Shown here: one piece after another, positions 52,201 through 60,041 of the stretch
Position numbering within the stretch: the stretch's first letter is position 1
How the letters are laid out: every line of letters begins with the position of its first letter
DNA from: Plasmopara viticola
Taxonomy: Eukaryota; Oomycota; Peronosporomycetes; Peronosporales; Peronosporaceae
Assembly (NCBI GenBank): GCA_001695595.3
Contig: MBPM02000011.1
Span: 1,224,833-1,288,832 of the forward strand
Length of the DNA stretch: 64,000 bases
Direction of reading: 5' to 3'
Program-made: the position numbers and the translations under genes
The notes under the pieces: model-generated
Told to the model about the DNA's origin: nothing
What the model saw: only the letters and a program-made list of their open reading frames with translations
Database searches by the model: none

Positions 52201-53837
52201 AAGCCGAAACATTTTTTAGCTGACCATACACCATCCTACTAGATATGTAAGCTTAACGCTTACCTCAAAGCTGAAAAAGCTTGTCCAACATGTTGATTAG
52301 ATTGTCACATTTTGGAGGCTGTCTTATTCCGGAATTGGTCTTCGATCGAGTCGTGTTGCTAAACGTCGATTAAAAGTATCTTTATGCCATTTTTGTCGCT
52401 CAATATTTACGACAGCAACTGGAGTTTGACGTGGGCTTATAGCAGCTTTTAATAGGGACAGGAGCAATGGCTTCTTTTTTAATAAAGTTCTTTCGGAAAC
52501 GTCAAGCAAGAAGTAAAGTCGGAAGAGCCCTAATGGCGCGTGAAGCAGATAGGCTTGCTAAGCACCCATCTATTCAGCTATTTCATAAAGTGTTTGCGTG
52601 TCCCAGTTACGCACGAAAAGCCGGTCAAGAGCAACGAACCTGTCGGCAAAGTATGAGTTTGACCAGTGCTCACGCTTGTTCCCTTGAAAGCAAAGATATC
52701 GTGAGCGTTATATATTTAAGTAATTCTAGCTGGCGGCCTCCATTGCCAGAGCTTCTATTCTCAAATACGTTAAGGTAGCGGTGTAATAAACGGCCTAAGA
52801 ATTGGCTTTTGTATGTCCTACCTCTTATTCCTTGCATGATCTAAATACAACTCTGTGATTCACTCGGGGGCAATATCCACCTAACTATTATTTAGAATAC
52901 CTTTGTACAAAGCCCACTATCAATATTGATAGAATTGACCGCCGCCTCGCAAAGTAAGTCAGCTCGAGAACACCATTACGTAGGGTCCTGTACACCTAAG
53001 ATATAGCAATCCGGACGAGACAGACGACTTGGAGCTAAATCTCTCATGGAAAGCGATTAAAATACCTTCTGTCATCGTCGCTTTCTGCATTTAAAAGAAA
53101 AGAGGGCAGTTAGCCGTGATAGTGTTGGTAGCTTTTCGGAGATCTACAACAAGGAATTTCGGTCGACTGGCAGTTTTCCCTACAGTCAGTTTGGACATCG
53201 TAATGATGATACTCAACATTGCTGCCTCTTTGCACACAAAGATTAAAATGAGTTCATAACCCTGTTATGAGTGATGTGCTCGACGTCTACTGAAAAGCTT
53301 TAATTCTGGCGTGATTGAATAGCTTTTATAATTATATATAGCCTTTATCGGTGTAGCACACAGGGGATGCACGACTTCTTGTACTTCGGAATATCTAATA
53401 TTTGTTGGTTTTAATGAGCTCTATTATGTGTCTCTCTTTCCGTCAAATAAAGACTATCGCACGATCATTGCTATTTGCTTCTGAACATCAATGTACTACT
53501 GAAAGGCTGATTTTTATCGCTTATAGCGAATTGGGTTGGTGCTCGTTGTACATTGGGAAAGTTTTGGACTAACACCGAATTGCGGCCGCTAATCACTACT
53601 CCATATTCCAACATACACTTCCTGGATGCACCACATTTTGTCTGTAGTCTTGTTATAATTACAAAATTGAAAAAAAATGCATTTAGAAGACGATAAGCCT
53701 ATATAATAAGACCGACCAAGAAAGCAAACACAAATAGTTATCACCTAGTTTTAAACATTTTGCACCCGTGCGTGCGTTTGAATATTAAGTGATTCTTTAA
53801 GTATATTATATGCCCAAGGAGTTAGGCATTTTTAATC
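49226..53837. other. 4.6-kb desert between the last gene and the subtelomere
   Basis: No frame longer than about 100 codons and no recognisable domain on either strand. From here to the end no host gene is seen, so UBA1 is the last conserved gene of the chromosome arm. Confidence 0.5.
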
Positions 53838-53892
53838 AAGGGTTTAGGGTTTACGGTTTAGGGTTTAGGGTTTAGGGTTTGGAGTTTAGGGT
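53838..53892 (+). repeat. Short interstitial telomeric repeat
   Basis: About eight TTTAGGG units with variants (TTTACGG, TTTGGAG) in the same orientation as the terminal telomere. It lies 1.15 kb inside the main array. Confidence 0.95.
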
Positions 53893-54405
53893 GGTGTCTA
53901 CCGAGGCAGACATAGTTTACCTTCCCTTTGAAAACCAATGTATGTATACACACGTATCTCAAAGGAAATTCAAATGTGAATTTAATCTTTTGGCTGGGAG
54001 GCCTTCATCAGTGAGAAATACCCACGTGTAATTACGGTTATTGTCAACCACTCAATTTTTTAAGCGGGCTTGAAATAATTGCCTAAATTGCATACAATTT
54101 AAACGTCATACCGTATGTCAGATTCCTGGGAAATATAAAGCAGAATTGTTAATTGACTGAGGTCGGAAGGTAAGGAAGGCTGAAGATATGAAGTGAAGGG
54201 TCGTTTGCGCTGAAGCGAAGACACTTGAATGAGAGGAAGCAAATTTGTAGGTGATTGATTTATTGGGGATTAACTCCTACTACTCGTAAACATAACGTAA
54301 TTACCTTAAACCGTAGAAAGTAAAAACTATGTTACACCGAGGTTCAGATTGGACCGGGTTGGGTTGTGTACGTTACCTGAAACCCATAACCCTAAATACG
54401 CCCCC
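53893..54405. other. Between the interstitial repeat and the Copia relic
   Basis: No coding sequence. Its right part, just past the Copia stop codon, would be the 3' UTR or LTR of that element. It contains an imperfect fold around 53,950-54,035, discussed in the findings. Confidence 0.4.
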
Positions 54406-55046
54406 TCAATGTGAACCGGCTTGTATGCCAAGGGCCGCTGTCATGATCTCGTGGCGCGGTTCTGGTAAGCCTTTTGTCATAATGTCCGCCAGCATGTTTT
54501 CGGTCTCGCATTATTCAAGATGTATTACGCCACGCTTGACTTCGTCGCGAATGTGGTGGTACTGATGTCGATATGTATGGCTCGGTCGTGATTGACAGAA
54601 TTCTTGGTCATCTTGAGGCAAGACTGGTTGTCATCAAGAATCTTGAGCTCCGGTCCAGGCTCACCTGCCGCATCCAGAATCTCGCACAGTAAGCGATAAA
54701 CCCACTTTCCTTCTTGAACCGCTAAGCTTATGCAATGTACTTAGCTTCGCTGGTTGACAATAAAACGCTTGACTGCTTTTTACTTCCCCAGCTTACCGAA
54801 GCACTCATCAGCATAAAAGCGAATCCAGAAGTCGACTTGCGGTCGATGTGATCACCTGCCCAATCAGCGTCCGAGTATCCACAAAAATTTATTTTGTTGC
54901 CGGGCTGAAAGCAGATTCCGTGAGGCTTTGTACCTTGCGGATAGCGAAATATACGCTTGACTGCAGTCCAATGCTCAATCTGTGGGTTTTCCATAAACGT
55001 GATACGTAGCCAACTGCAAACGCAATGTTCGGCCGCGTCGCTTTTC
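54406..55046 (-). mobile_element. 3' end of a Ty1/Copia element, truncated at telomere repeats
   Basis: On the minus strand, reading begins at the telomere border with RPNIAFAVGYVSRFMENPQ and continues through RNase H (GYSDADWAGDHIDRKSTSGF, VSWGSKKQSSVLLSTSEAKY). After a frame shift it reads LKILDDNQSCLKMTKN and NHDRAIHIDI. It ends with CETENMLADIMTKGLPEP and a stop at 54,406. This is the normal end of a Copia pol protein, decayed by frameshifts. Its upstream side stops exactly at 55,047, where TTTAGGG starts; the rest of pol, gag and the 5' LTR are absent. Confidence 0.85.
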
Positions 55047-55382
55047 TTAGGGTTTAGGGTTTAGGGTTTAGGATTTATAATTTAGAGTTTAGGGTTTAGG
55101 GTTTAGGGTTTAGGGTTTAGGGTTTAGGGTTTAGGGTTTAGGGTTTAGGGTTTAGGGTTTAGGGTTTAGGGTTTAGGGGGTTTAGGGTTTAGGGTTTAGG
55201 GTTTAGGGTTTAGGGTTTAGGGTTTAGGGTTTAGGGTTTTAGGGTTTAGGGTTTAGTTTAGGGTTTAGGGTTTAGGGTTTAGGGTTTAGGGTTTAGGGTT
55301 TAGGGTTTAGGGTTTAGGGTTTAGGGTTTAGGGTTTAGGGTTTAGGGTTTAGGGTTTAGGGTTTAGGGTTTAGGGTTTAGGG
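55047..55382 (+). repeat. Telomeric TTTAGGG array 1
   Basis: About 48 units of TTTAGGG in 336 bp. It is impure near its left border (GGATTTATAATTTAGAG at 55,071-55,090), with a few length variants inside. The G-rich strand runs to the right, as at the chromosome end. Confidence 0.98.
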
Positions 55383-55731
55383 TTAAATTATGCAAGTTAC
55401 TACACAAACTTAATTATTCCTAAAGAATAGTCCGAAATGATCCGATTGACTAATTCTTTCGCTGGTTTGCTTCTTCAGTAGGACTTGTTATTCTATAGTT
55501 GGACTTGGCCCTTACGGACATCTTACCAAAACTCTAACTTGAAATTCATACTTGAAATTCATACTTGAAATTCATATTGAAATTCATACTTGAAATTCAT
55601 ACTGAATTTCATACTTGAATTTCATACTTGAATTTCATACTTGAATTTCATACTTGAATTTCATACTTGAATTTCATACTTGAATTTCATACTTGAATTT
55701 CATACTTGAATTTCATACTTGAAATTTGTAC
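55383..55731 (-). repeat. Pseudo-LTR-like module 1 with 13-bp minisatellite
   Basis: A unique part of about 170 bp (begins near AAATTATGCAAGTTACTAC) is followed by a minisatellite of 13-bp units. Early units read ACTTGAAATTCAT and later ones ACTTGAATTTCAT; the inner nine bases of the two types are reverse complements, so the array can fold back on itself. It ends GAAATTTGTAC and is followed by TAGGGTTTAGGG. Three other copies occur at 59,266, 59,738 and 63,558. Confidence 0.95.
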
Positions 55732-55773
55732 TAGGGTTTAGGGTTTACTCCCCATCGGCTGTACAATCTTGTA

Positions 55774-57444
55774 TTAAGGCTGCAGTCGACGGGGCAGTTT
55801 TGGAAGTCGCGAAGGACACAGAAGCGTCTTGAGAGTTGGAGGCTTGAGGTAGCAGATTTTAACTTGCGTTCCGAGTGCCTTTTCCAGCTCATCGGTCAGT
55901 AGTATAGACCGTAGTCTGCTTCTTGAAAGTCCATTTGGGTCGTATTGGAGCTTGAAAACTATAGGTGCTGTAGATGACGTGTTGCGTGATGACGTAGTGT
56001 CGTCGAGCGCCTGTCTGAACAGCGGTTGCAGTATTCTCGGAGTATATCCTCGGTCAAGTAGCCGCGCATAGAGTTGTTTGACGATTCGTTTAAAGTCACG
56101 ATATCGAACATTCTGTTTGCGGTATTTACGGACTTGGCCAATGATTAGTCCTTTTAGAACACCAGGTGGATGAGCGCTATTAGCAGGAATATACAGGTAC
56201 AAATTCAGACTTTTCTGATATGTTCTTGTGTATATCCTTTGTTTGTCCCGAATGATTCGTAGGTCTAGAAACACAGCTTCATCTTTGTCGATAGAGCTTG
56301 TGAATCGTAGCTTAGACCGCCGGGTAAATGTTGCTAACATGCGCTGGAAGCTATATGGCTCGGTGCTCGGACTCCACAATGTGAAGATGTCATCGATGTA
56401 GCGTTTGTAGTAAACTACATGTCGCGAGAATTCTGTAAGTAGAATCTCTTCGATGTGAGCCACGTAGAGGGAAGCGAATGCCGGTGCCACCGGTGTTCCC
56501 ATAGCCGTTCCACGCAATTGGCGCCAGCATGAGTCTCCAAAGGTAAAGTAATTGTTGTGCATTACTACTTGGAGACCAGACAGAATTGCGTTTTCCCATG
56601 GATGACCCCGTATACGTTCCGCGATTGCTTTGATAGCGTTGATAATCGGAATATTGGTGTAGAGAGATTCTACGTCGATTGTGATCAACAGCGTATCAGG
56701 CGGGAGTATCAGGTCCGGGAGGTCTGTCAATAGCTGGTCTGAGTCGCGTATATAGGATTTAGTGGATCTATAAAAGGGTTGAAGTTGAAAATCTAACCAC
56801 TTTGAAAGTCCTTCCAGTATACTTGCGCTATTGGATACAATGGGTCGAATACAGAGTTTAGGTTTGTGTATTTTTGCTAATGCGTAAAACACATTCAACC
56901 TTGACTCTTCTAGTTTCGCCACAATGATCCGTGTTGTGTCCCAGTCAGTACGATAGGCATATGTCTTTGCCATGTTTCTGTACCAAGTGCGAACTTTTGT
57001 CCGCACAAGCCGGGTTAATGCTTCGACTGGAGCGCATTGCAGCTCGTATATTGACTTATCTGAAAGATGGTCAATACACAGTCTAACATAATGCTCCGTT
57101 GTAAAAAGAGCCGGCCCTAAGTTCTTATCAGTAAGGACTACTTTAAGATCTGGGCGGCTTCTTAGGAGCTGAAACGTGTTCCATTGTCTCGAGTTAAGGT
57201 TCCTGAGTTTCCTCGGTTCCCATGTCTCGCGACTAATGTTGTCTTGAACACGTGTGAGTATCGTTTCGATTGAAGCCGGTGCTGGTTTCGGTTGAAACGA
57301 TGGGTTCGGAACATAAATCTTGCGATTATATGATCCTTGATGGTTCCCAAACTGTGCGGAGAGGCGAACTTTCCGTATGAAGTCTGGGAGTGCAGCATGA
57401 AGATCGGGCGGTCGGATAGGTCGAGGGGTCGGGCAGAATCTTAG
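55774..57444 (-). CDS. Penelope-type reverse transcriptase (ORF2), copy A
   Basis: Open for 556 codons from just after a TAA at 57,447. No ATG lies upstream of the conserved N-terminal part, so it is not an ordinary stand-alone ORF. Penelope motifs run in order: RFCPTP-like start (near 57,430), VLTDKNLGPALFTTEHY (about 57,130), ALAKIHKPKLCIRPIVSN, LLITIDVESLYTNIP, QLRGTAMGTPVAPAFASLYV, the catalytic KRYIDDIFTLW, and FLDLRIIRDKQRIYTRTYQK. Beyond the RT there are only about 100 residues (FKLQYDPNGLSRSRLRSIL, LGTQVKICYLKPPT) and no GIY-YIG nuclease. Compared with copy B one base is missing near 55,799, so the last residues are read in another frame and end earlier. Another coding-like stretch in a different frame (about 57,590-57,450, NLAFHNFVPSAVATPPALN) links it to ORF1. 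Confidence 0.85.
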   Translation of the reverse strand, partial: LRFCPTPRPIRPPDLHAALPDFIRKVRLSAQFGNHQGSYNRKIYVPNPSFQPKPAPASIETILTRVQDNISRETWEPRKLRNLNSRQWNTFQLLRSRPDLKVVLTDKNLGPALFTTEHYVRLCIDHLSDKSIYELQCAPVEALTRLVRTKVRTWYRNMAKTYAYRTDWDTTRIIVAKLEESRLNVFYALAKIHKPKLCIRPIVSNSASILEGLSKWLDFQLQPFYRSTKSYIRDSDQLLTDLPDLILPPDTLLITIDVESLYTNIPIINAIKAIAERIRGHPWENAILSGLQVVMHNNYFTFGDSCWRQLRGTAMGTPVAPAFASLYVAHIEEILLTEFSRHVVYYKRYIDDIFTLWSPSTEPYSFQRMLATFTRRSKLRFTSSIDKDEAVFLDLRIIRDKQRIYTRTYQKSLNLYLYIPANSAHPPGVLKGLIIGQVRKYRKQNVRYRDFKRIVKQLYARLLDRGYTPRILQPLFRQALDDTTSSRNTSSTAPIVFKLQYDPNGLSRSRLRSILLTDELEKALGTQVKICYLKPPTLKTLLCPSRLPKLPRRLQP

Positions 57445-57591
57445 TTAAGACCCAGAAGCGGTTCAGAGCAGGGGGAGTAGCAACTGCAGAAGGAACAAAG
57501 TTATGAAAAGCTAAGTTCTTTGCATAGCTATTAACCTCCCTTGTACTGCGACTAGCAAATAGTGCCAGTGCATTCCTACTATCTGATCTGT

Positions 57592-58515
57592 CTACTTGGA
57601 TTGGGTCTTGCCTTTCGCGGTCCGCGCGCCTTTCTGCTTGTTGTTTTTTCCTGAATTCGACTTGGTGGGCGGCTTTCCGGACTTGGCGAGACCGGTAGCG
57701 CCCGCTTTTCCGTTTGCGCGTAGCCTTTCCTTTTGAGGCTTTGCCGATTTCTTCTGCTGCTGGGGCTTTGCAGTCTTCGTTATGCGCCGATCGGTGCCCC
57801 TTTGACGACCGGCGCTGTCGTTTAACGCTTCCTTGAGCCGCGACACTTGATTTTTCAGTGGTCGCAGCTCCTGTTGGATGCGCTTGTTGACGAGCTCCTG
57901 GACAGATGTTGCCATGGGCGTTTCTGATTCGATGTCCATGGCTGTCGCTCGTTTGGCTTCCTTAGCGGCTTTGGCCCGTTCCTTAATGACTTGTTCAATC
58001 GCTAAGTCGTAGCGAAGTTGAGTCAGTCGTGTGTTAAGGAGAGCCTTGGCCATTAGGAAGTCGGTGACCGCCATCGAGTTTTGTCCATTAGGAGAAGTAA
58101 TTGCACTTTCCCATGGCGGACCCGATGGCATAAAAAGGGTGTGAACATCGCAATAAAAAGAACTTATCTCTTTAATTGCATTAACCGATAATGTCTCAAG
58201 TTCAGTCTGAAGTAAATTCAGTTCAGCCGTCGTTGCAGTCTTAATGATTTCTGCCAACGACTTTTCGTTTTCAACGAGTTGCTGATTGAACTGGGCGCGC
58301 AAAGATGCAGCGCTATCGGTATTTTCGAGCTCTTTAGACACGGTCAAGGAAATCTTAGTCTTCACAGAGCGGGGCGGACCCTGCTCAAGGCGTTGAAGAG
58401 CTAGCTGCTTAGATTTGATTCTAGCAGTAAGATTCCTGTAGCGTTTGACCGTGGAGTCGATGATGCTCAACACGTTTTGCGGCGGACTGCTGCGAGTTGG
58501 GTTACTCGGGTCCAT
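57592..58515 (-). CDS. ORF1 of telomeric Penelope-like element, copy A
   Basis: 307 codons from a true ATG (MDPSNPTRSSPPQNVLS). Leucine/glutamate-rich helices at about 20-110 (SLAEIIKTATTAELNLLQTE) and again at about 205-235 (VQELVNKRIQQELRPLKNQ) suggest coiled coils. The last 70 residues are strongly basic (KKSAKPQKERLRANGKAG), apt for binding RNA and entering the nucleus. No zinc knuckle or RRM is visible. The reading frame is the same in copy B except for the last residues. A nucleic-acid chaperone or RNP role is inferred from position and composition. Confidence 0.75.
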   Translation of the reverse strand: MDPSNPTRSSPPQNVLSIIDSTVKRYRNLTARIKSKQLALQRLEQGPPRSVKTKISLTVSKELENTDSAASLRAQFNQQLVENEKSLAEIIKTATTAELNLLQTELETLSVNAIKEISSFYCDVHTLFMPSGPPWESAITSPNGQNSMAVTDFLMAKALLNTRLTQLRYDLAIEQVIKERAKAAKEAKRATAMDIESETPMATSVQELVNKRIQQELRPLKNQVSRLKEALNDSAGRQRGTDRRITKTAKPQQQKKSAKPQKERLRANGKAGATGLAKSGKPPTKSNSGKNNKQKGARTAKGKTQSK

Positions 58516-59252
58516 CCTTAAGTGTAGTAACCTAGTTTGTAATCAGGCTAGGTCGGATGTTGAGTGGCGAACAGCCGGCTGTTTCGTGCACGGTCTGTTG
58601 TTCGTCGCGGTCGGCCGGTCGGCTCAGTCGGACGCTGGTCGTGGATCTTGTCGACTTAGGACCAAGGCTTGAAGCCGGCCGTTTTTTGGTCGGCCAGCTG
58701 GCTTGAGGGTAGGACTTGAGACCGGTCGGTTTGTTGGTCGACCGGTGACTTGATCGTGTCCGGATCTTGAACTTCGCACTTGGTCGGGTCCTTGGTCGGG
58801 TCCTTGGTCGGGTCCTAAGTCGGGTCTTGGTCGGGTCCTTAGTCGTCCTTTGGATCTTGGCCGTCGGATACCAACAATCTTTTGACGTATTGCCCTACTT
58901 ATGTTCCGTTTTATGTTGAATATGGGTAGCACTAACGGATAGGTTGATATCGAGAACTAGCGCAAGGCTTATGGGAAAAAGCCAGGTCTAGGGGATTATA
59001 ACTTCTCCGCCTACCTCCCCGGTCACACTTTCAGGTTTTACGTAAACCACGGCACTATTTCTGTTCGATACGGAGACGCACTAGGCTCACGTATCCAGGG
59101 TGCTGCTCACTCACACTCCTGTGTGCCCGCAGAGTCAAAAATCCCTTATGGGATAGACTTCTCCGCAAATGAGAACTCCGATAAGCGTTACAATAAATTG
59201 CAAGCACGGTGCTCAAGGGCACGGGTTTTTCTAACCTAATTAAAAATAAAAA
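58516..59252 (-). other. 5' leader of element A
   Basis: About 740 bp upstream of ORF1 on the coding strand. The region 58,740-58,850 is a short repeat of TCGGGTCCTTGG-like units that would read Gly-Pro-Asp-Gln. A 102-codon frame crosses it (58,624-58,932) but starts only at GTG and is frameshifted in copy B, so it is probably not a gene. The far part (58,940-59,230) is well conserved with copy B and presumably carries the promoter. Confidence 0.55.
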
Positions 59253-59265
59253 GGTTTAGGATTTA

Positions 59266-59616
59266 TTAAATTATGCAAGTTACTACACAAACTTAATTAT
59301 TCCTAAAGAATAGTCCGAAATGATCCGATTGACTAATTCTTTCGCTGGTTTGCTTCTTCAGTAGGACTTGTTATTCTATAGTTGGACTTGGCCCTTACGG
59401 ACATCTTACCAAAACTCTAACTTGAAATTCATACTTGAAATTCATACTTGAAATTCATACTTGAAATTCATACTTGAAATTCATACTTGAATTTCATACT
59501 TGAATTTCATACTTGAATTTCATACTTGAATTTCATACTTGAATTTCATACTTGAATTTCATACTTGAATTTCATACTTGAATTTCATACTTGAATTTCA
59601 TACTTGAAATTTGTAC
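59266..59616 (-). repeat. Pseudo-LTR-like module 2
   Basis: Second copy of the module, at the 5' side of coding part A. It is joined on the left to GGTTTAGGATTTA and on the right directly to TTTAGGG repeats. The unique part is identical to module 1 by eye; the minisatellite differs in unit order and number. Confidence 0.95.
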
Positions 59617-59737
59617 TAGGGTTTAGGGTTTAGGGTTTAGGGTTTAGGGTTTAGGGTTTAGGGTTTAGGGTTTAGGGTTTAGGGTTTAGGGTTTAGGGTT
59701 TAGGGTTTAGGGTTTAGGGTTTAGGGTTTAGGGTTTT
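59617..59737 (+). repeat. Telomeric TTTAGGG array 2
   Basis: About 17 perfect TTTAGGG units between the two retroelement copies, in the same orientation as the terminal array. Confidence 0.98.
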
Positions 59738-60028
59738 ATTAAATTATGCAAGTTACTACACAAACTTAATTATTCCTAAAGAATAGTCCGAAATGATCCG
59801 ATTGACTAATTCTTTCGCTGGTTTGCTTCTTCAGTAGGACTTGTTATTCTATAGTTGGACTTGGCCCTTACGGACATCTTACCAAAACTCTAACTTGAAA
59901 TTCATACTTGAAATTTCATTACTTGAATTCATACTTGAATTCATACTTGAAATTCATACTTCATAGAATTTCATACTTGAATTTCATACTTGAATTTCAT
60001 ACTTGAATTTCATACTTGAAATTTGTAC
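59738..60028 (-). repeat. Pseudo-LTR-like module 3
   Basis: Third copy. It joins array 2 through GGGTTTTATTAAATTATGC. The minisatellite is shorter and contains irregular units (for example CATACTTCATAGAATTTCAT). Confidence 0.95.
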
Positions 60029-60041
60029 TAGGGTTTAGGGT

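Larger units (their letters stand above)
55383..59616 (-). mobile_element. Telomeric Penelope-like element, copy A
   Basis: Unit order from left: module 1 (55,383-55,731), two telomere units, coding part (55,748-59,252), a telomere-like GGTTTAGGATTTA, module 2 (59,266-59,616). It is coded on the minus strand (C-rich telomere strand), so its 3' end faces the centromere. It encodes a Penelope-type RT without a GIY-YIG endonuclease domain and an upstream ORF1. The direct repeats of the module at both ends resemble the pseudo-LTRs of Penelope elements. It is nearly identical to copy B in the coding part. Target is telomere repeat on both sides, with no other flank. Confidence 0.85.

Noticed and set aside
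55550..55731. CRISPR-like regular repeats
   Set aside because: The 13-bp units are tandem without spacers, and the organism is a eukaryote; this is a minisatellite.
57162..57398. 78-codon frame with an ATG within the PLE (also 61,460-61,696)
   Set aside because: It overlaps the conserved Penelope N-terminal motifs, including DLHAALPDFIRKVRL, which are in another frame. It persists in both copies only because they are almost identical.
58624..58932. 102-codon leader frame with Gly-Pro-Asp-Gln repeats (also 62,919-63,224)
   Set aside because: Its only start is GTG, and the two copies are frameshifted relative to each other in the repeat.
55047..59737. Telomere arrays as assembly collapse or chimera of two contig ends
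   Set aside because: The orientation is the same throughout, and both elements are complete and in the same direction. Still, only long reads spanning the region can exclude it fully.
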